Assembly: GCA_963696665.1 (NCBI GenBank)
Contig: CAVOLE010000040.1
Coordinates: 1-64,000 of the forward strand
Reading direction: 5' to 3'
Origin: Roseiarcus sp963696665
Lineage (GTDB): Bacteria; Pseudomonadota; Alphaproteobacteria; Rhizobiales; Beijerinckiaceae
Length of the DNA: 64,000 nt
Under the pieces are notes generated by a model, which saw nothing but the letters and a program-made list of their open reading frames with translations, made no database searches and was not told the origin of the DNA. Of this stretch, positions 51,820 to 61,326 are shown one piece after another. The stretch's first letter is position 1; the number at the start of each line of letters is the position of its first letter. The translations under genes and the position numbers were made by a program.

Positions 51820-54800
51820 ATGTCGATCCGAGCCGCCATCCACCACCTCACACACTACAAATACGACCGACCGGTGTCCCTCGGCCCGCAGATCATCAGG
51901 CTGAGGCCGGCGCCTCACAGCCGCACCCGGGTTATTTCGCACTCGCTGAAGGTTTCGCCCGCGAACCATTTCGTGAACCACCAGCAGGACCCGTACGGCA
52001 ATTGGCTCGCGCGCTACGTGTTTCCCGAGCTGGCGACGGAGCTTAAGATTGAGGTCGACGTCGTCGCCGACATGACGGTCTACAATCCGTTCGACTTCTT
52101 CGTCGAGGAGAGCGCGGAGAACTGGCCGTTCGAATATGGCGAGGACCTGAGGCCCGACCTCGTCATCTACCGCACGCCCGAGCACGCTGGACCTCGGCTT
52201 CAGGCCTTCTTAAGCGGGGTTGATCGCACGCCCAGGCGCACCATCGATTTCGTCGTCGACCTCAATCGCCGGCTTGCGGGCGAGATCGAATATCTCATCC
52301 GGATGGAGCCGGGGGTGCAAAGCCCGGAGGAGACGTTCGAACGCGGTTCCGGATCATGCCGCGATTCGAGCTGGCTGCTGGTGCAGATCCTGCGCAACCT
52401 GGGCCTCGCGGCGCGGTTTGTGTCCGGCTACCTCATCCAGCTCAAGCCCGATCGGGTCGCGCTCGACGGCCCGCCCGGCACGGATCACGACTTCACCGAT
52501 CTCCACGCCTGGGCGGAAGTCTACCTGCCCGGCGCCGGCTGGATCGGGCTCGATCCGACCTCCGGCCTCTTGACCGGCGAAAGCCATATTCCCCTTGCTG
52601 CGACGCCTCACTATCGCAACGCGGCGCCGATCTCGGGCGGCTATACGGGCTTCGCCAATGTCGACTTCGCCTTCGACATGCGGGTCGAGCGCGTGTCCGA
52701 ACATCCCCGCATCACCAAGCCGTTTTCGGAGGAGGCATGGGCTGCGCTCGATGCTCTGGGCGAGGATGTCGACGAGAAGCTCAAGGCCGACGACGTCCGC
52801 CTGACGATGGGCGGCGAGCCGACCTTCGTCTCCATTGACGACTTTGAATCGGGCGAATGGAACGCGGACGCGGTCGGCCCGACCAAGCGCGCGCTTGCCG
52901 ACCGGCTGATCCGGCGCCTGCGCGACCGGTTCGCGCCCGGCGGCTTCCTGCACTACGGCCAGGGCAAATGGTATCCGGGCAAGTCCCTGCCCCGCTGGAC
53001 GTTTTCGCTTTACTGGCGGCGCGACTTGAAGCCGATCTGGCTCGACCCCAAGAGCATCGCGACGGAAGGAGAGCAGACCGGCGCGACCAAGGAAAAGGCC
53101 GAGGCGCTCATCGGCGCGATCGCGTCAGAGCTCGGCATTGCGCCCGATTATGTCGCCCCGGCCTACGAGGATCCTGCCGAGTGGCTGGTGAAAGAGGCCA
53201 ACCTGCCGCCGAACGTCTCGCCGGAGAATTCCGAGCTCAAGGATCCCGAGGCGCGTCATCGCATCGCCCGCGTCTTCTCGCGCGGCCTGACCGAACCTTC
53301 CGGCTATGTGCTGCCCGTCCAGCGCTGGCAGGCGAAGGCTGAGGGGTTACGCTGGCGCAGCGAGAAATGGAAAACCCGCCGCGGCGCCCTGCACCTCGTC
53401 CCCGGCGACAGCCCGGTCGGCTACCGTCTCCCCTTGGGCGCCCTGCCTTACATTCCGCCGTCCTCGTACCCCTATGTCGTCGAGGCCGACCCTACCGAGC
53501 CGCGCGGACCGCTGCCGAACTTCCACGATGCGCGGGAGCGCGCGCAGCGGGTCGCCTCATTCGCTGCCGCCGAAGGGGCCGCGCAGGAGCGGGTCGAGCA
53601 GCGGCTCGGGGACATCGACGGCGCGGTCCGCACCGCTGTGACGGTCGAGGCGCGCGACGGACGCTTGTGCGTTTTTCTGCCGCCGGTCGAGCGTCTCGAG
53701 GATTATCTCGATCTGGTCGCCGCGGCCGAAGCGGCTGCGGAAAAAATCGGCCTCAAGGTGCAGATCGAGGGCTACCCGCCTCCGGTCGATCCGCGCCTCA
53801 ACGTCATTCGCGTCGCGCCGGACCCGGGCGTGATCGAGGTCAACATCCACCCCGCATCGAGCTGGCGCGAATGCGTCGCAACGACCGAAGCGATCTACGA
53901 GGAGGCGCGGCTTTCGCGCCTCGGCGCCGACAAGTTCATGATCGACGGCAAGCATGCGGGAACCGGCGGCGGCAATCATGTCGTCGTCGGCGGGCAGACG
54001 CCGCTCGACAGCCCGTTCCTTAGGCGCCCCGACCTGCTCAAGAGCCTCATCGTCTATTGGCTCAGGCGCCCGAGCTTGAGCTACCTCTTTTCCGGCCTGT
54101 TCATCGGTCCGACCAGCCAGGCGCCGCGTATCGACGAAGCGCGCCACGACAGCCTTTACGAGCTGGAGATCGCGCTTGGCCAGATCCCGAAACCCGCCGA
54201 CGGCGCCGCCCCGCGGCCGTGGCTGCTCGATCGCCTGTTGCGCAACCTCCTCACCGACGTGACCGGCAACACCCATCGGGCCGAGATCTGCATCGACAAG
54301 CTCTATTCCCCCGACGGGCCGACCGGCCGCCTTGGCCTCGTCGAGTTCCGGGGCTTCGAGATGCCGCCGGACGCGCGCATGAGCCTCGCGCAGCAGCTCT
54401 TGATCCGCGCGATTCTCCTCCGGCTATGGCGAGATCCGCTGAATGGGCCGCTGCCGCGCTGGGGCGCGTCGCTGCACGACCGGTTCATGCTGCCGCATTG
54501 CGTGTGGGAAGATTTTCTCGACGTCCTCGCCGATCTCAAGGCGCATGGGCTCCCTTTCCGCTCCGACTGGTACGAGGCGCAAGCCGAGTTTCGTTTTCCA
54601 TTCTGCGGCGAGGTCGAATACGAGGGCGTCCAGCTCGAACTGCGCCAGGCGCTCGAGCCTTGGCACGTGCTGGGCGAAACAGGCGCGATCGGCGGCACCG
54701 CGCGCTATACCAACTCTTCCACCGAACGTCTTCAGGTCAAGCTCACGACCTCCGACCCCGAGCGCTACATCGTCGCCTGCAACCGCCGCCGCGTGCCTGT

Positions 54801-55143
54801 GCGCGGAACCGCGACCCAGGGCGTCGCGGTCGGCGCCGTGCGCTACAAAGCCTGGAAGCCGGCGTCGGCGATGCACCCGACCATCCCGGTCCATGCGCCT
54901 TTGGTCTTCGACATCTTCGACGCCTGGAACATGAGGGCGATTGGCGGGTGCGTCTATCACGTGGCCCACCCGGGCGGGCGCAGCTACGACACCTTTCCGG
55001 TCAACGGCAACGAGGCGGAAGCGCGCCGCCTCGCGCGCTTCGAGGCCCGCGGCCACACGCCTGGGGTCTATGAGCCGCCGCCGGAGGCTCCGCATCCGGA
55101 GTTTCCGCTGACGCTCGATCTGAGACGGCCGGCGGGGATTTGA
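51820..55143 (+). CDS. Transglutaminase-like protein with DUF2126 domain
   Basis: The 1107-residue protein starts with a bacterial transglutaminase N-domain (ITHYKYDRPVSLGPQIIRLR-like, about 5-90) and the core (about 160-260): Cys near 181 in GSGSCRDSSWLLVQ, His near 229 in HAWAEVYL and Asp in GLDPTSG. From about 300 the DUF2126 region follows (LTMGGEPTFVSIDDFESGEW, NIHPASSWRECVATTEAIYE, GTGGGNHVVVGG). These proteins usually sit beside a circularly permuted ATP-grasp protein and an alpha-E protein, probably making or modifying a peptide; neither is here. It looks soluble. Confidence 0.9.
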   Translation: MSIRAAIHHLTHYKYDRPVSLGPQIIRLRPAPHSRTRVISHSLKVSPANHFVNHQQDPYGNWLARYVFPELATELKIEVDVVADMTVYNPFDFFVEESAENWPFEYGEDLRPDLVIYRTPEHAGPRLQAFLSGVDRTPRRTIDFVVDLNRRLAGEIEYLIRMEPGVQSPEETFERGSGSCRDSSWLLVQILRNLGLAARFVSGYLIQLKPDRVALDGPPGTDHDFTDLHAWAEVYLPGAGWIGLDPTSGLLTGESHIPLAATPHYRNAAPISGGYTGFANVDFAFDMRVERVSEHPRITKPFSEEAWAALDALGEDVDEKLKADDVRLTMGGEPTFVSIDDFESGEWNADAVGPTKRALADRLIRRLRDRFAPGGFLHYGQGKWYPGKSLPRWTFSLYWRRDLKPIWLDPKSIATEGEQTGATKEKAEALIGAIASELGIAPDYVAPAYEDPAEWLVKEANLPPNVSPENSELKDPEARHRIARVFSRGLTEPSGYVLPVQRWQAKAEGLRWRSEKWKTRRGALHLVPGDSPVGYRLPLGALPYIPPSSYPYVVEADPTEPRGPLPNFHDARERAQRVASFAAAEGAAQERVEQRLGDIDGAVRTAVTVEARDGRLCVFLPPVERLEDYLDLVAAAEAAAEKIGLKVQIEGYPPPVDPRLNVIRVAPDPGVIEVNIHPASSWRECVATTEAIYEEARLSRLGADKFMIDGKHAGTGGGNHVVVGGQTPLDSPFLRRPDLLKSLIVYWLRRPSLSYLFSGLFIGPTSQAPRIDEARHDSLYELEIALGQIPKPADGAAPRPWLLDRLLRNLLTDVTGNTHRAEICIDKLYSPDGPTGRLGLVEFRGFEMPPDARMSLAQQLLIRAILLRLWRDPLNGPLPRWGASLHDRFMLPHCVWEDFLDVLADLKAHGLPFRSDWYEAQAEFRFPFCGEVEYEGVQLELRQALEPWHVLGETGAIGGTARYTNSSTERLQVKLTTSDPERYIVACNRRRVPVRGTATQGVAVGAVRYKAWKPASAMHPTIPVHAPLVFDIFDAWNMRAIGGCVYHVAHPGGRSYDTFPVNGNEAEARRLARFEARGHTPGVYEPPPEAPHPEFPLTLDLRRPAGI

Positions 55144-55524
55144 GAGGACGAGCGAGCCGCGAGCGGCGGGACGCTCTGTAAGGGCACGGCGCGAACGACA
55201 ATCGCTTGCAGAAAATCAGAAACCTCGTTAAGCTTGCCCCATGAACAAAACTACCCTTCCGCATGGCCTCGACCGCTCGCTCCCATTCCGGGCGCTGCGA
55301 ACGCCAGGGAAGGGGCTGAGAAAATTCCGCCCGCGAAAAATCCTCCGTAACCCATTGAAAAACCTCGATTCGGACGAGAGAATCCAAGGAAATCCAAGCT
55401 TTTCCAACCCTCAATAACGGGTGCTTTCGCGGCGGAATGGCCGATATCAAGAAAACCCAAACGGACCGGCCGGACCAACGCGGCGGGCGTTCGCGCGCCC
55501 AGTTTCGGGAGATCCTTCTAACCC
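55144..55524. other. Intergenic region with a dispersed-repeat-like segment
   Basis: About 380 bases with no accepted gene. The minus strand of 55251-55478 encodes SLDFLGFSRPNRGFSMGYGG, a peptide I associate with a recurrent intergenic sequence in Rhizobiales/Methylocystaceae genomes rather than with a real protein. The rest contains the upstream region of the leftward gene cluster end. Confidence 0.45.
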
Positions 55525-56346
55525 CTATGGCGCAAACGCCTTTGTGATGTCGTTCATACTCGGCAGATCGGCGAAGGCCTCGAACCGGCCGTTGTCCGCG
55601 ATGTCCTTCGCCGCCCGGATGAACCCGCCCCAGGCCGCGCGGGCGAGCGCTCCGCCGACGCTGATCCGCTTGACGCCGAGATCCTCGAGCTCGCGCTTGG
55701 TGAAGCCCGGCCAGCCGGCAAGCACATTGACCGGCAGCTTTCCCGCGACGCGGACGACCTCGGCCACTTCCTCCGGAGTCTTGACCAGGGGAACGTAAAG
55801 CACGTCGGCGCCCGCTTCCGCGTAAAGGGGAAGGCGCCGCAGCGCTTCGGCAAGCCCGCCAGCCTGGCGCAGGATCGCCTCGCTCCGCGCGGTGAGCAGG
55901 ACTTTCTCCCCGCTGGCGCTGATCGCCGCGCGCGCCGCCCGCAGTCGGTCGACCGCTTCGCTGACGCTGTAGAGGGGAGCGCCGGGATTGCCGGTATAGT
56001 CCTCGATCGAGAACCCCGAGACGCCCGCTCCTATGCAAAGCCGGGCGCTCTCATGAACGCCGTCCGCCTCGCGAGCAAAGCCGGCCTCGAAATCGGCGTT
56101 GAGCGGCAAATCGGTCGCGTCGGCAAGATCGCGGAGATGGCTCAGGACATAGGCCCGGTCGACGGCGCCGTCCCCTTTTCCGGCGGCGAAGGCCATGCCG
56201 GCGCTTGTGCTGGCGAGCGCCGGGAATCCGAGCGACGCAAGATACTTGGCCGAGCCGATATCGAAGGGATTGGGGATCACGAAGCAGCCCGGAGCCGCAT
56301 GCAGCTCGGAGAAGCGGGCGCGCTTTTCGGCGATTGTCGGCATCAT
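55525..56346 (-). CDS. Isocitrate lyase/PEP mutase superfamily protein
   Basis: The 273-residue TIM-barrel protein has the PEP mutase-type layout: FVIPNPFDIGSAKYLASLGF, ALASTSAGMAFAAG, LPLNADFEAGFA with the metal-binding acids, and GVSGFSIEDYTG. The KKCGH loop of true isocitrate lyases is absent, so it is one of the uncharacterised carboxy-PEP-mutase-like or oxaloacetate-decarboxylase-like members. Its start overlaps the upstream GNAT stop by four bases. Confidence 0.87.
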   Translation of the reverse strand: MMPTIAEKRARFSELHAAPGCFVIPNPFDIGSAKYLASLGFPALASTSAGMAFAAGKGDGAVDRAYVLSHLRDLADATDLPLNADFEAGFAREADGVHESARLCIGAGVSGFSIEDYTGNPGAPLYSVSEAVDRLRAARAAISASGEKVLLTARSEAILRQAGGLAEALRRLPLYAEAGADVLYVPLVKTPEEVAEVVRVAGKLPVNVLAGWPGFTKRELEDLGVKRISVGGALARAAWGGFIRAAKDIADNGRFEAFADLPSMNDITKAFAP

Positions 56347-57056
56347 CCATTCCCCTTTGGCATGAGATCGGAGAGCTTCAGCTTCTGACGGCCCTTGTCA
56401 TCGAAATTCTCCGGGGCGAGCCAGCGCTCATAGGCCGCCTTGCGCGCCGGCCACTCGCTGTCGAGCATCGCAAACCAGGCTGTGTCGCGGTTGCTGCCCT
56501 TGACGATCATGTGCTGGCGAAAAATTCCCTCGAAGGTGAAGCCGAAGCGCTCCGCAGCCCGACGCGATGGCGCGTTGAGCGCGTTGCACTTCCACTCGTA
56601 GCGGCGATTGCCAAGCTCCTCGAACACATAACGCGCGAACAAATATTGCGCTTCGGTCGCCCCGGCCTTCCTCTGCATCGCGGGCGTATACATGACGTTG
56701 CCGACCTCGATGACGCGATTGGACGGATCGATGCGCATCAGCGTCTGGTAGCCGACCGCTCGCCCCGAAGCATTGTCGATCACGGCGAAGAACAGCGGGT
56801 CGGCGGAGCGCGCCTTGTTTTCGAGGTTGGCGCGAAATTCATCGAGGCTATGGTAAGGCCCGTCGAACAGATAGGTCCATACGCTTTCCCGCGCCGCGTC
56901 CCCGTTCGAACCTGCGAAGAGCGCCTCGGCGTGCGCCTGCGCGTCCAGGGGTGCGAGCGTGATCCACCGCCCTTCGAGCGTGACCCGCTCCGGCCGCTTG
57001 GCCGGATGCAAGTCGATCGAAGGGCCGATGGGTTCAGTCGCCGATGCAGTCGTCAT
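56343..57056 (-). CDS. GNAT-family N-acetyltransferase (RimJ/RimL-like)
   Basis: The 237-residue protein has the RimJ-type fold: VTLEGRWITLAPLDAQAHAE, a mid-strand FFAVIDNASGRAVGYQTLMR, the acetyl-CoA loop region RKAGATEAQYLFARYVFEEL and the C-terminal block WKCNALNAPSRRAAERFGFT with FEGIFRQH. It could acetylate a protein N-terminus or a small amine. The 4-base overlap with the next gene indicates an operon. Confidence 0.9.
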   Translation of the reverse strand: MTTASATEPIGPSIDLHPAKRPERVTLEGRWITLAPLDAQAHAEALFAGSNGDAARESVWTYLFDGPYHSLDEFRANLENKARSADPLFFAVIDNASGRAVGYQTLMRIDPSNRVIEVGNVMYTPAMQRKAGATEAQYLFARYVFEELGNRRYEWKCNALNAPSRRAAERFGFTFEGIFRQHMIVKGSNRDTAWFAMLDSEWPARKAAYERWLAPENFDDKGRQKLKLSDLMPKGNG

Positions 57057-57113
57057 AAGTCGTCTCGTACTGCCCTTGGGCGGGAGGGAAACGGAGCGTT
57101 GTCGGCGATGGTC

Positions 57114-57521
57114 TCAATCGGCCCCGGCGTCAGTTTGCGCGAAATCCCCGCCCTTGAACAGCAGTGCTGCGCCGTGCGCTTTCGCGCAGGCGTAAGAGAG
57201 GCAATCAGCAAAGTTAAGCCGCGCAGGATGCCGGCCCTTTCCATATTGTTCAAAGCAAGCGACAGCCGCGGCGCCCACGCCGGAGTCGATGGGCGTCTCC
57301 TCGATGTCGGCGCCCAGGAGAAGCTTCTCAAACTGCCTCTCCGCTTCCCGTGGAGAAAGCTTCAGCCGGGTCCCAAGAACGATGCAAGTTTCCAGACGCA
57401 CAATAGGCGACGTCAGCCTGGTTTCGGCCGCCTCGATCGCTTTTGAGAATTCGCGCCAATCCGCCTCTTTGGATAGGATCGCGACAAAGACCGACGTGTC
57501 GACGAAGATCACTGACCCCAT
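57114..57521 (-). CDS. vapC: VapC-family PIN-domain toxin
   Basis: The 135-residue PIN ribonuclease has its acidic site: Asp in VIFVDTSVFVAIL, Glu in SPIVRLETCIVLG, Asp in ARLNFADCLSYACAK and Asp in LLFKGGDFAQTD. VapC toxins cut tRNA or rRNA and stop translation. Its start overlaps the vapB end by 13 bases, the usual antitoxin-first coupled order. Confidence 0.92.
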   Translation of the reverse strand: MGSVIFVDTSVFVAILSKEADWREFSKAIEAAETRLTSPIVRLETCIVLGTRLKLSPREAERQFEKLLLGADIEETPIDSGVGAAAVACFEQYGKGRHPARLNFADCLSYACAKAHGAALLFKGGDFAQTDAGAD

Positions 57522-57748
57522 AGGTCGTCGATCTCGTCCTTCGTCATGACATGTCCCCCGGGCCGACCCATCGCGAGCGTTTCATCAGCGAGCTCCTCGA
57601 GCCGCTCCGCCAACGGCCGCTTGTCGCGCTCTCGTTCGAGCTCCGCCCGAAGCGCATGAGCGATTGCCTCGGTCATATTGGTTTTGCGCAGCCTGGCGAG
57701 TTCGCGCGCGAGGTCACCCACCTCAGGATCACGGATGCTGATGCCCAT
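57509..57748 (-). CDS. vapB: VapB-family antitoxin (PSK-type)
   Basis: The 79-residue protein has a short N-terminal DNA-binding part (MGISIRDPEVGDLARELARL), the family's TNMTEAIAHALRAELER core and a C-terminal toxin-binding tail (ADETLAMGRPGGHVMTKDEI). It should neutralise VapC and, with it, repress the operon. The Shine-Dalgarno GGAGGC lies inside the upstream inverted repeat. Confidence 0.9.
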   Translation of the reverse strand: MGISIRDPEVGDLARELARLRKTNMTEAIAHALRAELERERDKRPLAERLEELADETLAMGRPGGHVMTKDEIDDLWGQ

Positions 57749-57751
57749 GAC

Positions 57752-57794
57752 GCCTCCGTCTATACAAATTTGAACGAAATGTATAGACGGAGGC
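57752..57794. promoter_or_regulatory. vapBC operator inverted repeat
   Basis: GCCTCCGTCTATACA (57752-57766) and TGTATAGACGGAGGC (57780-57794) form perfect 15-base arms around a 13-base spacer, directly before vapB. One arm contains the vapB ribosome site, so bound VapBC, or the mRNA hairpin itself, would reduce both transcription and translation. Confidence 0.85.
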
Positions 57795-57803
57795 CGAGAT
57801 TCG

Positions 57804-59636
57804 TCAATGATTGTCCCGCGGCACGCCCATAGTCTGCGCCAAGCGCTGGTAATGGACCGCAGGCTTTAGCACCATGCCCTCGTCGAACTGCGCCACCATC
57901 TCGCGCTGGATCTGTTGCCATGGCGTCTGGCTCTTGGGGTGGGGGAAGCCGCCATTTTGAGCGAGGGTCGCACGACGCTCGTTCAGTTCGGCCTCCGATA
58001 TCAAGATGTTGGCCGTGCCCTTGTTGAGATCGATGCGCACCCGGTCGCCGGTCTTGATCAGCGCCAATCCCCCGCCCGCCGCGGCCTCAGGCGAGGCGTT
58101 CAGGATCGACGGCGAGCCGGACGTGCCCGACTGCCGGCCGTCGCCGACGCAAGGCAGCGCGTGCACGCCTTTTTTGAGGAGCGCCGCAGGCGGCTGCATG
58201 TTGACCACTTCCGCCCCGCCCGGATAGCCGATCGGCCCCGTGCCGCGAATGAACAGAATGCTGTGCTCGTCGATCTTGAGCTTCGGGTCGTCGATGCGGT
58301 GGTGATAGTCCTCGGGCCCCTCGAACACGATCGCCCGGCCCTCGAACGCGTCCGGGTCTTTCGGGTTGGAGAGGAAACGGGCGCGGAACTCCTCGTCGAT
58401 CACGCTTGTCTTCATGATCGCGTCGTTGAACAGATTGCCGCTGAGCACGACGAAGCCGGCGTTTTCCTTCAAAGGCTTATCGATCGGTGCAATGACGTCC
58501 GGATCGTCCGAATGGATCTTGGCGCAGTTCTCTCCCATCGTCTTGCCGTTCACTGTCAGCGCCTTCTCGTGGATGAGCTTGCGCTTCATGAGTTCGTTGA
58601 CGACAGCCGGGACGCCGCCGGCGCGGTGATATTCTTCGCCAAGGTATTTTCCGGCGGGCTGCATGTTCACGAGCAGCGGCACCTTGTGCCCGATCGTCTC
58701 CCAATCCTCGATCGAGAGCGGCACGCCGATGTGGCGCGCGATGGCGTTGATGTGGATCGGCGCGTTGGTCGAGCCGCCAATGGCGCTGTTGACGACGATC
58801 GTGTTCTCAAACGCCTCGCGCGTCAGGATGTCCGACGGCTTCAGGTCCTCCCAAACCATCTCGACAATTCGCTGGCCGGTCCGATAGGCGATCTGCCCAC
58901 GTTCGCGATGGGGCGCGGGAATCGCGGCGCAGCCGGGCAGGCTCATGCCAAGCGCTTCGGCGAGCGAATTCATGGTCGAGGCCGTGCCCATCGTGTTGCA
59001 ATGGCCAACTGAGGGCGCTGACGAAGTGACGATCTCCATGAACTCTTCGTAGTCGATCTTGCCTTCGGCGAGGTCGGCGCGCGCCTGCCAGACGACGGTG
59101 CCCGAGCCGCTGCGTTGTCCGTGATGCCAGCCGTTGAGCATGGGGCCGCCGGAGAGGACGATCGCGGGAATGTTGACCGTCGCCGCAGCCATGATGCAGG
59201 CCGGCGTCGTCTTGTCGCAGCCGGTGGTGAGCACGACGCCATCGATGAAGTAGCCCATCAGGATTTCGACGAGGCCGAGATAGGCGAGATTGCGGTCAAG
59301 CGCGGCCGTGGGCCGTTTGCCCGTTTCCTGAATCGGGTGCACCGGAAATTCGAACGCAAGACCGCCGGCCGCGGTGATGCCGTCGCGCACGCGTTTGGCG
59401 AGTTCGAGGTGATGGCGATTGCAGGGCGAAAGATCAGAGCCGGTCTGCGCGATGCCGATGATCGGCTTGCCGGACCGCAACTCGCCGGGCGTCAGGCCGA
59501 AATTGAGATAGCGCTCGATATAGAGCGCCGTCATGCCCGGGTTGTCCGGATTGTCGAACCACTGCCGGGATCGCAACGCGCGCTTGCCGCCGCCATTCGA
59601 ACCGCCACTCGATTTGGTCTTGGATTTATCGGCCAT
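57804..59636 (-). CDS. IlvD/Edd-family dehydratase, sugar-acid type
   Basis: The 610-residue protein belongs to the Fe-S dehydratase family. Cluster ligands are in LSPCNRHH, TTGCDKTTPACIMAA and SVGHCNTMGTASTMN. The segments RSRQWFDNPDNPGMTALYIE and VLSGGPMLNGWHHGQRSGSG are typical of the xylonate/arabonate dehydratase branch, not of dihydroxy-acid dehydratase IlvD. It would convert an aldonate to a 2-keto-3-deoxy acid. ATG 59636 (MADKSKTKSSGG) fits; upstream sequence is not family-like. The exact sugar acid is unknown. Confidence 0.88.
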   Translation of the reverse strand: MADKSKTKSSGGSNGGGKRALRSRQWFDNPDNPGMTALYIERYLNFGLTPGELRSGKPIIGIAQTGSDLSPCNRHHLELAKRVRDGITAAGGLAFEFPVHPIQETGKRPTAALDRNLAYLGLVEILMGYFIDGVVLTTGCDKTTPACIMAAATVNIPAIVLSGGPMLNGWHHGQRSGSGTVVWQARADLAEGKIDYEEFMEIVTSSAPSVGHCNTMGTASTMNSLAEALGMSLPGCAAIPAPHRERGQIAYRTGQRIVEMVWEDLKPSDILTREAFENTIVVNSAIGGSTNAPIHINAIARHIGVPLSIEDWETIGHKVPLLVNMQPAGKYLGEEYHRAGGVPAVVNELMKRKLIHEKALTVNGKTMGENCAKIHSDDPDVIAPIDKPLKENAGFVVLSGNLFNDAIMKTSVIDEEFRARFLSNPKDPDAFEGRAIVFEGPEDYHHRIDDPKLKIDEHSILFIRGTGPIGYPGGAEVVNMQPPAALLKKGVHALPCVGDGRQSGTSGSPSILNASPEAAAGGGLALIKTGDRVRIDLNKGTANILISEAELNERRATLAQNGGFPHPKSQTPWQQIQREMVAQFDEGMVLKPAVHYQRLAQTMGVPRDNH

Positions 59637-59775
59637 CGCTGTCGTTTGCCTCCCTGGCGCATGTTCAGTTCGTCGCGCCGGCGCTGTCACGTCATTATGA
59701 ACCAGGTGGGGGAGCAAATTCAATGTTTCGCTTGCTGCAAACCGGCTCATGCTCGCTGGCGGCGCTCGGCGCGCC

Positions 59776-60357
59776 CTACATCGCCAGCGGCGACACGCCA
59801 AAGAGCCAGAGGTGCAGGCCGCCAAGCAGCGCGGCATCGAGGACAAGCCCGATCAGGATGGCGCCGCCCGTGGCGCCGAGTTCAGGCGCCGGATAGATGA
59901 CGCCGTTTCGCCGGTCGCGCGCATAGGAGCTCGCGAGATCTGCGACCGACCAGATGAGGAAGGCGCCGAACAGCACGATGTCCGCCGCAGAGCCGTTGGC
60001 GATGAGGTGGCCTGTGCTCCATAACAGCACCGACCATACCATTGGATGGTGGGTCCAGACCGCCGTATAGCTCCGCTTGAAGAGATAGCTCGCAAGCAAA
60101 ATCAGCGCGACCAGCATCAGAAGCATCGTAATGTGCCGGGCGCCGGGTGGGGGCGTCCAGACCTGGGGAGCGTCATAGCGCGCTCGCGCAAAACCCCAGA
60201 CGATCAGGACCAAGCCGATCGCTGAAAGAGCCGAATAAATTCCCTTCCAGGGGCCTTCGCCGAGGCGCGCGATTGCCCTTTCGCGGCCGCTCTCGGCGAC
60301 GATGCGGATCGAATGAAGACCAAGAAAGATGACGAGGCCGAGCACCAGGATCGCCAT
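59776..60357 (-). CDS. NnrU-family membrane protein
   Basis: The 193-residue protein has about five hydrophobic helices and the family motifs FLGLHSIRIV near the N-terminus, WTHHPMVWSVLLWSTGHLIA and LIWSVADLASSYARD. NnrU proteins are linked to denitrification in some bacteria and resemble isoprenylcysteine methyltransferases; no nitrogen-oxide genes are near, so the role here is open. It is divergent from tam. Confidence 0.85.
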   Translation of the reverse strand: MAILVLGLVIFLGLHSIRIVAESGRERAIARLGEGPWKGIYSALSAIGLVLIVWGFARARYDAPQVWTPPPGARHITMLLMLVALILLASYLFKRSYTAVWTHHPMVWSVLLWSTGHLIANGSAADIVLFGAFLIWSVADLASSYARDRRNGVIYPAPELGATGGAILIGLVLDAALLGGLHLWLFGVSPLAM

Positions 60358-60496
60358 GAGCAGTCCGCCTCAAGACAGGGAATCGTTCGCCAGCCACGAA
60401 GGTTAGGCGCCCATTGACGACGAAGGCAAGACCGGTGCGCCCTTGCGCCATCACCGACGGAGTCGCATGAAGGCCGCGCCTAGGGGATGCCTGCGA

Positions 60497-61264
60497 ATGA
60501 CCTGGTCCGCCGCCCAGTATCTCAAATTTGAAAATGAGCGGACGCGGCCTGTGCGCGACCTCGTGGCGAGAATTCCGCTTGCGCATGTCGAAAGCGCCGC
60601 CGACATCGGCTGCGGTCCGGGCAATTCAACGGAAGTCCTGCGCGAGCGTTACCCGAGCGCGCGCATCATCGGCCTCAACTCTTCACCCGATATGATCCAA
60701 GCGGCGCGCAAGCGTCTTCCCGACGCCACCTTCGAGGTCGCCGACATTCGCCAATGGCGCCCAAAAGAGCCGCTCGACGTGATTCTCGCCAATGCCGTGT
60801 TCCAATGGATCCCGAAGCACGAGACGCTGTTTCCGGCGCTCATCGCCAGGCTCAAGCCGGGCGGAGCGCTCGCCGCGCAAATGCCGGACAATCTCGAAGA
60901 GCCGTCGCATCGGCTCATGGGCGAGGTCGCAAGCGACGGGCCTTGGGCGTCGAAGCTCAAAGACGCGGCAGCCGCGCGCACCGAGCGGCATCTCGCGGAC
61001 TGGTATTTTCGCTTGACTCGGCCCCACGCGCCCCATGTCGACATTTGGCGCACCACTTACTTTCATCCGCTCGCCGGCGCGCGAGCCATCGTCGAATGGC
61101 TGAAAGGAACCGGACTTCGACCGTTCCTGGACCCGCTCGAGGAGAGCGAGCGACAGGATTTCCTCGCGCTTTACGAGGGCAGAATCGCCAACGCCTATCC
61201 GGCAGAGCCGGACGGGACCGTTCTTCTGCCGTTTCCCCGCCTGTTTGTGGTCGCCGCGCGCTGA
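60497..61264 (+). CDS. tam: Trans-aconitate 2-methyltransferase
   Basis: The 255-residue SAM methyltransferase starts MTWSAAQYLKFENERTRPVR, a hallmark of Tam, with motif I ADIGCGPGNSTEVL, NAVFQWIPKHETL, and AAQMPDNLEEPSH. It esterifies trans-aconitate, which forms spontaneously from cis-aconitate and inhibits aconitase. The start is fixed by the family N-terminus. Confidence 0.93.
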   Translation: MTWSAAQYLKFENERTRPVRDLVARIPLAHVESAADIGCGPGNSTEVLRERYPSARIIGLNSSPDMIQAARKRLPDATFEVADIRQWRPKEPLDVILANAVFQWIPKHETLFPALIARLKPGGALAAQMPDNLEEPSHRLMGEVASDGPWASKLKDAAAARTERHLADWYFRLTRPHAPHVDIWRTTYFHPLAGARAIVEWLKGTGLRPFLDPLEESERQDFLALYEGRIANAYPAEPDGTVLLPFPRLFVVAAR

Positions 61265-61326
61265 ACGATAATTTGCGCCTTGCCCCTGGGAAAGATAGCG
61301 TGAAGGCGCCTCGAAGGGAGGACGCC

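Noticed and set aside
52354..52953. Long antisense and alternate-frame ORFs across the transglutaminase gene
   Set aside because: They follow the GC periodicity of the real gene and lack starts, ribosome sites and recognisable motifs.
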